This document shows positions 34,614-42,174 of a stretch of 50,303 nt of DNA, piece after piece; positions within the stretch are counted from its first letter, which is position 1, and the number at the start of each line of letters is the position of its first letter. The DNA comes from Verrucomicrobiia bacterium (GTDB lineage: Bacteria; Verrucomicrobiota; Verrucomicrobiia; Limisphaerales; UBA11358): contig JANWKE010000098.1 of the NCBI GenBank assembly GCA_025451535.1, forward strand, positions 1 through 50,303, given 5' to 3'. The notes under the pieces are model-generated. The model did no database searches and was not told the DNA's origin. It was given only the letters and a program-made list of their open reading frames with translations. Both the position numbers and the translations under genes were made by a program.

Positions 34614-36896
34614 ATGAAACAGATTCGATTAGTTCTCGCAGTTATCCTTGGCGCCGCTTTCGGTCTGAGTGCCAACGCCACCACGGTATTGACCGAACAA
34701 TTTCAAGACTATGCCACCGGGCCCCTCGGCAGTACCGGAACCGGTCAAACGGGCGGCGTCCCTGGTTGGAACACGGCCAAATCTCACATCGTGGTCACCA
34801 ACGGCAGCGGCAGTCTGGACGGAACGGCCTTGGGTCTGGTGGCCTCTGCCGGTGACAGGGTTTTTATCGCCAGCACTGCGAATACCAATGACAATTTCGA
34901 CGCCGCTACGGGGGTACCGAATGGTTGCTACAATACTTTCGCCAACAAGTTTTCACCGCCTCCGGCTTTCCCGGGAACCAATGCGGCCAATCTTTATACC
35001 TCCTTTCTTTACCAATTTGACAGCAACACCAATTTTTGGAACAACGCAGCCTCCATTATTGCCTTCATGAACCGCGAGAACAGCGGCCTTACGACTGCCG
35101 GGGTTCAGTATTGGCAATTGTTCGCGAGGTCCAATAGCGTGAACACCGTTCAGTTAGGTATTGCCAAGAATGTCTTTGCGGCAGGTAACACCGGTGTTAC
35201 CAACTGGGTGTCCACGCCGGTTAGCGTGGGACAACCCTTCTTTGTTGTCGTCCGACTGCAGATTGTCGCGACCAACAATCAGACGTTTTATACCAATGAT
35301 GAAGTGGATCTCTGGATCAACCCGCCGGCCAATACGTTCGGGACCAACGAAGCCAATATCCCGACGCCTGATGCAGTCTCGCCTCCGGGTGACGGCGCGG
35401 TTGACGCCAGCACCACCGGGCCGGGACGGTTTGCCGTAACGGATAATGGGCCCAAGGCCGAACTTGATGAATTGCGTGTTTCCACGAACTGGGCCGATGT
35501 GACGCCTCCCTTTGGTCAATGCCTGACCGCAAGCGTTACTACGAGTCCGACGAACGTAACCCAGGTTGGCGGAATTAATACGAGGTTTATCGTCAAAGCA
35601 GCCAACAGCACCGCTCCGACTTACCAGTGGCAAATCAGCCAGAATAGCGGCGCCACGTGGGCTAATATCAACGGAGCGGTTCACAGCACCTATACCACGC
35701 CTAATTTGCAGTATCCGGGAGATAGCGGAACCCAGTATCGCGCCATTATTAATGTCGCCTGTGACGGTTCTTCAGCCACTTCCTCCGTCTCCACCGTGAC
35801 GTTGACCGCTCCGGTGAACACGGCACCCGGCGTGATAATGAACGATACTTTTCCGAGCACCAGTTTCCGTGATGTGGGTCCCGTGACGAGTACCCATTCA
35901 GTCTGGTTTACTGGAAGCGCAAACCCTTCAGCCTCATCAGACCTGGTTACGGATCCAGGTGGCACGGGAATGATCGCCACGCCGATTGCCGGGAATTCGA
36001 GTTTGTATTTGGGTTATTTTGTAACTTTAACCCCTACCAGCAGGCTGCCGGTTAATTTGGCGGTCGGGAACCAGATCACCGCGACCCTCAATTTCATTCC
36101 CAATTCGTTTGGTTCCTTTACCAACAATGGTTCGCTCCGGTTTGGCTTGTTCGATTCCGCCGATGCCTCCAGCACAAACTATACGGCGGATGATCCAACC
36201 CTCACTGGAAGTTTGGGCAATGGCTTGAATGTCAGGGGCTACATGCTGGATTTGGACTTTGGCAAATTCTTCAGCACGTCCAACCCATTGTCGCTCTATG
36301 CCAGGAACGGTTTGGGTGACAATAATCTCATGGGTACGACAGGTGATTTCGCCTCCATGGGAAGCGGACCCTTCAATGGGGCCTATTCAAACGTTGCCGC
36401 GTTCCAGGCCGGCACCACTTATACTCTGGCATTGACCGTGGCGCGGACCGCTACCAATAACTGCACGGTTACCGCGACGATTACCGGAGGCAGCCTGAAC
36501 CTGACGTATTCCGCCGCCGATACCAACAGTTTGGGTTATCACAGGTTTGACACGATGACCGTCCGGCCCAACAAACTGGAGAATGCCGCCGATACCTTCA
36601 CCTTCCCGCTGTTTAACGTTCAAGTGGCCAGCGTGCCGGTGGCGGTGTCCAGCGTCGCAATCACAAGCATTAAAGACGTTTTCATCGGAGCAACCACTAA
36701 TGTGAACACCAACAGTGTAACACTGACCTGGCAACCAACTCCGGCGGTTAATGCTTCGCTGTTCTTCGTGCAACGCAAAGACAACAGCCTGACCGATGCA
36801 TGGAGTACGGTGGCAAGTCAATTGCCCTCAACCACAACCAACTTCACAGATATAGTGACCAACAATGTGAGCTTCTATCGCGTGTTCGGTCAATAA
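34614..36896 (+). CDS. Secreted lectin-like/Ig-like protein with C-terminal beta module
   Basis: The 760-residue protein has a signal peptide (MKQIRLVLAVILGAAFGLSANA); GGAG precedes the ATG. The first module (about 23-303) starts TVLTEQFQDYATGPLG and ends ELDELRVSTNWADVTPP, closely resembling the PEP-CTERM protein at 44776-45588, whose module ends LIDNLLIGTTWGDVTPA. An Ig-like domain (YQWQISQNSGATWANINGA...GTQYRAIINVACDG) and a second beta module follow. The last about 65 residues are the shared C-terminal module ending VSFYRVFGQ. No catalytic motif is visible. A carbohydrate-binding role is inferred from fold style and pectin context. Confidence 0.82.
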   Translation: MKQIRLVLAVILGAAFGLSANATTVLTEQFQDYATGPLGSTGTGQTGGVPGWNTAKSHIVVTNGSGSLDGTALGLVASAGDRVFIASTANTNDNFDAATGVPNGCYNTFANKFSPPPAFPGTNAANLYTSFLYQFDSNTNFWNNAASIIAFMNRENSGLTTAGVQYWQLFARSNSVNTVQLGIAKNVFAAGNTGVTNWVSTPVSVGQPFFVVVRLQIVATNNQTFYTNDEVDLWINPPANTFGTNEANIPTPDAVSPPGDGAVDASTTGPGRFAVTDNGPKAELDELRVSTNWADVTPPFGQCLTASVTTSPTNVTQVGGINTRFIVKAANSTAPTYQWQISQNSGATWANINGAVHSTYTTPNLQYPGDSGTQYRAIINVACDGSSATSSVSTVTLTAPVNTAPGVIMNDTFPSTSFRDVGPVTSTHSVWFTGSANPSASSDLVTDPGGTGMIATPIAGNSSLYLGYFVTLTPTSRLPVNLAVGNQITATLNFIPNSFGSFTNNGSLRFGLFDSADASSTNYTADDPTLTGSLGNGLNVRGYMLDLDFGKFFSTSNPLSLYARNGLGDNNLMGTTGDFASMGSGPFNGAYSNVAAFQAGTTYTLALTVARTATNNCTVTATITGGSLNLTYSAADTNSLGYHRFDTMTVRPNKLENAADTFTFPLFNVQVASVPVAVSSVAITSIKDVFIGATTNVNTNSVTLTWQPTPAVNASLFFVQRKDNSLTDAWSTVASQLPSTTTNFTDIVTNNVSFYRVFGQ

Positions 36897-36915
36897 CTGG
36901 ATCTCGGTTCTCACT

Positions 36916-36953
36916 GAGCGCCCTTGGCTTGCTGCCAAGGGCGCTCTTTTTTT
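36916..36953 (+). terminator. Strong rho-independent terminator
   Basis: GAGCGCCCTTGG (36916-36927) and CCAAGGGCGCTC (36935-36946) form a perfect 12-bp stem with a 7-base loop followed by eight T residues. It ends the lectin-like gene, 20 bp after its stop. Confidence 0.95.
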
Positions 36954-37554
36954 GGTCGTGTCTTGATTTTGCCGAGTGGCCTCACGCCGTCCGCGCCGCC
37001 GTCTCCATTCGTGGCGGGCAGAGAATTGACGCCTTCCCCGGATTTTGAAGTCAGGACATCATCCTTTTTCCCATCCACCGGAATTTGCACAGCCTGCGGG
37101 CGAAAGAAGCCATCCGGAGTGACAAGCCTTCCGTTCGGTGTTTTAACTTTTAGAGTTTGCTGTTCGGCTCGACTTTCCTTCGTTGATGTACATTCCGATT
37201 CGCGCCGGGATGGAACTGATGGCTCAGGCTCCGATGCGAACACAATTCCGGATGATGCAAACCTTTGGAGCTTCGACAAATCCGGGGAGGGGTATAATGG
37301 GTTCGTCTTTGGCTTCTTAGACTGCGAGTTCCAATTTCAGATTCAGCAGGAAGGCCAGGATGTCCTCGTCCGAGTTCATACCGCAGGCCAGGTGGACGGC
37401 GACGTCGAGCGCGACATGGGCGTCACGCCAACGGTTTTTGCCAGGCGCTTCGAGCAATTTTTAAAGCCCGTGCAGCGACAGCCCTTGGCTGTCCATGATT
37501 TCGTGATAAAATGCGCGCTGCGCGCGGGCAGCCTCCGCCACGGCACGGTTTTTT

Positions 37555-37674
37555 GGTAGCGCAGCCGTCCCCGGCTGCGGGTGGACCGGGCGTCTCGCCC
37601 GGTTTTCGTGTGGGAACGGTTTGACTGGCGGCGGGACGCCACCAGAACCCGCAGGCGCGGACGCCTGCGTTACC
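37555..37674. repeat. Composite palindromic repeat of about 120 bp
   Basis: The ends GGTAGCGCAG (37555-37564) and CTGCGTTACC (37665-37674) are inverted with one mismatch. Inside are consecutive hairpins: GCAGCCG/CGGCTGC, ACCGGGCG/CGCCCGGT, TGGCG/CGCCA and GCAGGCG/CGCCTGC. The design (outer GTAGC/GCTAC-type ends with internal stem-loops) matches the smaller element at 7204-7277. It interrupts the methyltransferase relic. Confidence 0.82.
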
Positions 37675-38398
37675 TCAAACTGCGGCCACGGAAACACATA
37701 TCGAACACCGTATCCGGGGTGTAATGGAAACGTTCAGTGAGCGTGAAGCATTTGGCCGTCAACTTACTGATATAGGAACTTACGCGCCACCCAGTGCTGC
37801 CCGGCGATGAATTTTGAAGAACCTGCCGCTACCTCCCGTGCCAAATCTGACAACGCCTTATCCGGTCGCAGACCATCGAGGCAGATGCAGATGGTTGGGG
37901 GTATTGTTGATGGCGATCAACATTTGGCTCTGACCGGAGATAATGCAGAAATGTCCTTGCCGTTCGTCGTTGTGCGTCGCTCGGAACAGGCATTGCCTGC
38001 GTTCGACGGCGAACACTATTTGAATCCAATTCTCGGCACAGGTATTTGCCATGCACGAAAGCTGCCGCTCCCGACGGAGCTCAATAATTTTTTGAATTCT
38101 ACGGAGACAACACGTTTGCCGCCGCCCCCTTGCTCATCAAAACGCGCAGTTGATTTGAGGCATCCGGCAGTACCACCGGCATCCGAACCAGAAACAGCCG
38201 CCTGCAAACACAACAAAGCGCAACTTGAGATAAATGGAATCCAGTTACCGGCAGCAGACGACACCATTGCCAGCCTCTGATTCCATGTGCACGAAAGGTG
38301 ACGGCCAATTTCAATTCGGTGTCCTTGTTTGTCCTTCAACCGACGGCAGCCATGACACGCAAACCTTTCCGTAATTAAATTACGTTGGCCATTGACCC

Positions 38399-38521
38399 TG
38401 CTTTGTAGAAAAGATCCTGGAGGCGAGAGAACACCGGCGGTTGATCTTCCTCTCCCCGCGCTCCGCTGGCGGGGCGAGGGAATAGCTGCCTTCGAGGAAG
38501 GACAATCTTTTCTACAAAGCA
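38399..38521. mobile_element. MITE with 17-bp perfect terminal inverted repeats and 9-bp target duplication
   Basis: TGCTTTGTAGAAAAGAT (38399-38415) is exactly inverted at 38505-38521. Directly outside both ends lies CATTGACCC (38390-38398 and 38522-38530), a 9-bp target-site duplication. The 123-bp element encodes nothing and carries an internal CCTCTCCCCGC/GCGGGGCGAGG hairpin. It is a non-autonomous element needing a transposase in trans; no matching transposase is in the window. Confidence 0.9.
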
Positions 38522-39098
38522 CATTGACCCTTGAACACATTTGACCGGAGCGGTTTTCATTTTGGACGTTGGCCCATTGAGATTTGTAAACGTTCACTCG
38601 TCCTTGGCGGCTTCGGGGTGGCCCTGCCCCGTTGTTGCCGGAAATCGGCGTGAAACTTATGCGGGTAAAGAAAAGTCAGCGCGTTGTGGCGGCAGTGAGG
38701 TCCTTGATCGACACGCGATCCAGCGACTCGTGCAGTTACGCGTTGAAATCATCAATCCAGAATTCGCCGAAGTTGCACAGCACGACGTAAAGGGACGATA
38801 CAGCACGTGGTTGACCCGGTAATCGAAGGTTTAGAGATGGTGTACCGGGAGAGCTTTTCGCTGCGCGATTTCATTCCAATCAGTATGCGGCCCGGCCAGA
38901 CAAAATCGGCGGACCTGATGTTCTGGCCGGGGAACCGGACGCGATACTCGAAGGTAAAGCCTTCCAGCTCGTGCTGACGTCATGGTTAAAGGCTTCGAGC
39001 AAGGGGAACAGGAATGTCTGCGCCTTGCTTTTTTTATCGCTTTTGAGATTGCCCGCAAAACCAGAGAAGTTTTTGAAAGCCCGTTCCCCTGAGATCAT

Positions 39099-39591
39099 CG
39101 CGCCAACGCGCGACTAAAATCAGTCAGCATCAATTTCGCGTCCCTTTTTGGTCCTGGTACAATTTGGTGGGCGAGGCTATTGGCGACCTCGCCCGCAAAG
39201 TAATTGTCTTCGCCGGTTACGGCACGACAAGCGTACGGCCCTCCAACAGCGGCAAATGGTATCAATATCCCTTTTTTGATTGGAAGGGGTGACCCGCAAA
39301 CGATCCCGGATCCCGCAACCGTGTCACCCTGCCAGGGAAGATTGATTCATTCGTAGTTGAATTGCGGCATGGCCCGCCATCCTTGACGTGGTCGGAACCT
39401 GGCGCCGTACCAAACGGGCAGTACAATTTAAGTTGGCGCCGTTCCAACGTGCGCCAACGGCGCACAATCAAGCGCCGGTCTTGGGTATGATCTCCTCACT
39501 GAGCGCTTATCACGCTGAAACAATTAAAGAAAGCGTCCCGACAATTTCGGCGTTAATCGGAAACACGCTCCCGGCATTTTTCCATGCAAAC
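39099..39591. other. Region without intact gene beside the methyltransferase relic
   Basis: About 490 bp between the relic and the pseudopilin. A plus-strand fragment around 39165-39290 (LVGEAIGDLARKVIVFAGYG...) looks protein-like but has no start, runs into stops and matches no family I recognise. It may be another decayed gene. Confidence 0.35.
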
Positions 39592-40536
39592 TCAGGGAGG
39601 CAAAAAGGACCGGACGGCGCGAAAGAGGTTCTGACCGCTCTTTCCTCCGATCGAGCTGTCGTCGCCCCCTTTACCCCAGGAATAAGTCTGTTGACCCCAA
39701 GGAGTAAGTTGAAATGCATTTGGAGTGTCCCTTTGACTCTCCCACCGGACGTGACCGTCAGGGAAACAAGCGTTCATCCCAATCATCCCCTTCTGGAAGG
39801 CAAAATTATCATAACCCTGTGTTTGATCAGTAAAAATACATTTCTTCTGATCCAGTTCGCTCAGGGTCAAGGCGGGCTTGGGACGATAAAGACCGCCGCC
39901 AGCGTATTCCGTGTTTCTGGACTGGGGGAAATAATCATAACCGATGCGGATATAACCGGGATTATTGCCGGCCTCACTGGGTTGAGTATTATACGACGGC
40001 CACGGATAGGGTTTATTGACGTAATAATCGTACGTCATGTTCTTGCCAACAATTCCTGCGCCGACGGGAGTATAAAAAACTTTCGGATTGGCAATATCTT
40101 TGTCTCCCCACAGCAGTCCGAGATTCCACCAGCCATCCGGCAGTGGCGTGTCAGCATTCCCGGGGTTTTGTATGATATTGCCCGAGCTCATGCGCGCGAT
40201 CTCGTGGGTTTCCCAGGCTGAAGCTGGACTACCAGTAGACACCTTATTGAAGGTGGCAACCCCTTTCCAATGGACCGGCAACAGCTGGCTATTATGATCC
40301 GCCGGATACATCGTCCAACCTTCGCCAATCTGCTTTTCGTTGCTGGCATCAGCGACTCGCAAGGCCTTTTGCTTCGCCGCTGACAGTGCCGGTAACAGCA
40401 TCGCGGCCAGAATGGCAATGATGGCAATGACCACCAGCAATTCAATCAATGTAAACCCCTGGCGCAGTGGAAGTTGCCGCTGGCCGGCGGCCGATTTCGC
40501 GCCATTCCTGGCGGAAGGATTCAAATTAATGGGCAT
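39592..40536 (-). CDS. Pseudopilin-like secreted protein
   Basis: The 314-residue protein starts [12 protein letters not shown] and has the prepilin motif [56 protein letters not shown]. Near the C-terminus [13 protein letters not shown] keeps the DGHV part of the H-X9-DG region, while the His is not in place. A type-1 element lies 90 bp before the ATG, so it is probably induced together with the polygalacturonase and uronate genes. It follows the GH28 gene at 40679 on the same strand but has its own upstream element. Confidence 0.85.
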   Translation of the reverse strand: MPINLNPSARNGAKSAAGQRQLPLRQGFTLIELLVVIAIIAILAAMLLPALSAAKQKALRVADASNEKQIGEGWTMYPADHNSQLLPVHWKGVATFNKVSTGSPASAWETHEIARMSSGNIIQNPGNADTPLPDGWWNLGLLWGDKDIANPKVFYTPVGAGIVGKNMTYDYYVNKPYPWPSYNTQPSEAGNNPGYIRIGYDYFPQSRNTEYAGGGLYRPKPALTLSELDQKKCIFTDQTQGYDNFAFQKGMIGMNACFPDGHVRWESQRDTPNAFQLTPWGQQTYSWGKGGDDSSIGGKSGQNLFRAVRSFLPP

Positions 40537-40625
40537 AATATTTATAATGGTTTGTTACGCCAAACACTTCAGGATTGTTTAATACCTACATCCTAACTCC
40601 GCGCACAAGCATGGGCAATTGGTTG

Positions 40626-40654
40626 CATTTGCAAATCCAATTGAAGAAAGTGCA
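40626..40654 (-). promoter_or_regulatory. Type-1 operator-like element (copy G)
   Basis: On the minus strand: TGCA, CTTTC, TTCAAT and TGCAAATG, with TGCA half-sites 21 bp apart. It lies upstream of the pseudopilin and just after the GH28 stop. Its first nine bases are identical to copy B. Confidence 0.65.
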
Positions 40655-40678
40655 CTGGAAAAGTTCCCGGTTCCTTCA

Positions 40679-42052
40679 TTAATTAAGGCCGCCACCCTGA
40701 TTGGCGGTCAGATGGATGCGGCTCGCGTTGGTGATAACGCTTCGGGCCGCGGCACCTGGAAAAGTGCAATTGGCAATGGTGACATCGGTGATACGCACCG
40801 AATCGGAAAACCCCTCGATATCTATCGGCTGTCTGGATAACCGGTCGAACGTGCAATCGCGAATGTCAATGTTCCGAATAACCGGCACGGCATTGCCATT
40901 GAGTGTGCCTGGATATCTCATGGTTATGCCGATGCCAGTCCGGGCGGATTTCACCGTGCAATTGCGAATATAGACGCCCTGGATAAAGCCGCCGCGGGTC
41001 ATGCCGGTTTTGAATCTCATGGCAATGTCCAGGTTCGGACTGTCAAAGCGGCAATCCTCGGCAAAAACATTTTCCACACCTCCGGAGGTTTCACTGCCCA
41101 CCGTGACGCCGCCATGCCCGTCTTTGAAAACACAATTCTGAATCACGATATTCCGGCTGGGAATATTAACGCGGCGACCGTCAACGTCCCGTCCCGACTT
41201 GATGGCGATGCAATCGTCGCCGTCACTGAAATGGCAATCCTTGATCAAAACGTCCGTGCACGAATCCGGGTCGCAACCGTCCGTGTTGGGACCGTCGGTT
41301 TCCACCGTGACCCGTTCAACGGTTACGTTGGTGCAATAAAGGGGAGTCATTACCCACATCGGCGAATCGATGATATGCACCCCTTGAATCAAAACATTTT
41401 TGCATCGAGTCGGCTGGATGAAATACGGGCGCAGGTGATGGCCTTCACCGAAAACCCGCTGTGCCACCGGCACGCCGCGATCCCCCATAGCCACCAGTTC
41501 CCGGGGGTCCGGAAGCTGTTTCCAGGAATACCAAACAGCCTTTGATCCCTGGCCGTCAAGCGTTCCCTCACCGGTAATGGCGATGTTTTCCTGTCCCAGC
41601 GCGTAGATGAACGGCGAATAATTCATCACTTCCGTGCACTCATAACGCGTGAAGACTGCCGGCAAATAGCTTTTGGGATCGGTGCTGAAACGGATGGTCG
41701 CGTTTTTCGAGACGTCGAGGTCCACATTGCTTTTCAAGTGGATCGCGCCGGTCAAATAAACTCCCGCCGGCACGACGACCTTTCCGCCGCCCGCGGCATT
41801 GCAGGCTTCAATCGCCTGGCGGAACGCCTCGGTACAATCGGTGGCACCGTCGCCTTTCGCGCCGAATTTCGTAATCACAAATGACCGATCCGGAAAAGCA
41901 GGCGGCACGATGCGGGCCAAAATATCCGGCAGCTTCGACCAGGCCTGGGCGTCACCCGTGGTTGTGGTATCGGCAACCCCTCGACAGGGAAAAAACGCAA
42001 CTGCCAATATCAGAATAAAAATCTGGCGAAATAAAAATTTAATCATGGTCAT
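40679..42052 (-). CDS. GH28 polygalacturonase-type glycoside hydrolase
   Basis: The 457-residue protein has an export signal (about 4-27) and a right-handed beta-helix pattern. GH28 catalytic motifs are NTDGCDPDSC (Asp258), DGDDCIAIKSG (Asp279, Asp280), GHGGVTVGSE (His313) and RFKTG (Arg346, Lys348). These hydrolyse alpha-1,4-galacturonic acid linkages of pectin or related rhamnogalacturonan. Endo or exo mode cannot be told by eye. The ATG at 42052 and a second at 42046 are both possible starts. A type-1 element lies about 44 bp upstream. Confidence 0.94.
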   Translation of the reverse strand: MTMIKFLFRQIFILILAVAFFPCRGVADTTTTGDAQAWSKLPDILARIVPPAFPDRSFVITKFGAKGDGATDCTEAFRQAIEACNAAGGGKVVVPAGVYLTGAIHLKSNVDLDVSKNATIRFSTDPKSYLPAVFTRYECTEVMNYSPFIYALGQENIAITGEGTLDGQGSKAVWYSWKQLPDPRELVAMGDRGVPVAQRVFGEGHHLRPYFIQPTRCKNVLIQGVHIIDSPMWVMTPLYCTNVTVERVTVETDGPNTDGCDPDSCTDVLIKDCHFSDGDDCIAIKSGRDVDGRRVNIPSRNIVIQNCVFKDGHGGVTVGSETSGGVENVFAEDCRFDSPNLDIAMRFKTGMTRGGFIQGVYIRNCTVKSARTGIGITMRYPGTLNGNAVPVIRNIDIRDCTFDRLSRQPIDIEGFSDSVRITDVTIANCTFPGAAARSVITNASRIHLTANQGGGLN

Positions 42053-42095
42053 GGGACTTCAGAATAGCGGAATCAGAAGACATGCAAACCCGGAA

Positions 42096-42124
42096 CCTTT
42101 GCAAAAAAGCATGAGGAAAGTGCA
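42096..42124 (-). promoter_or_regulatory. Type-1 operator-like element (copy B) before GH28
   Basis: On the minus strand: TGCA, CTTTC, CTCATG, CTTTTT and TGCAAAGG, with half-sites 21 bp apart. CTCATG matches copy A exactly at the same position. It is 44 bp from the GH28 start. Confidence 0.7.
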
Positions 42125-42174
42125 TACCCGCCGGAAACCACCTGGTTATCAAAAGCAACCCCCGACGAGGACTA

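Larger units (their letters stand above)
37245..39098 (-). pseudogene. Decayed class I SAM-dependent DNA methyltransferase (restriction-modification relic)
   Basis: Minus-strand fragments in shifting frames recall this family in the correct order. The N-terminal part is FSGFAGNLKSDKKSKAQTFLFPLLEAFNHD from the ATG at 39098, then EYRVRFPGQNIRSADFVWPGRILIGMKS and YVVLCNFGEFWIDDFNA. Near the other end are FYHEIMDSQGLSLHGL, a stop, KLLEAPGKNRWRDAHVALDVAVHLACGMNSDEDILAFLLNLKLELAV, a stop, then EAKDEPIIPLPGF. Intact relatives have roughly 900-1100 residues; here about 1.85 kb remains with several frameshifts and stops, a 123-bp MITE and a 120-bp palindromic repeat. No restriction partner is seen. 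The assignment rests on remembered family motifs, so boundaries are approximate. Confidence 0.7.

Noticed and set aside
37807-38280. A 157-codon plus-strand frame
   Set aside because: It overlaps the minus-strand methyltransferase relic, has low-complexity composition and no recognisable domain.
39388-40221. A 277-codon plus-strand frame
   Set aside because: It is mostly antisense to a clear pseudopilin gene and has no family features.
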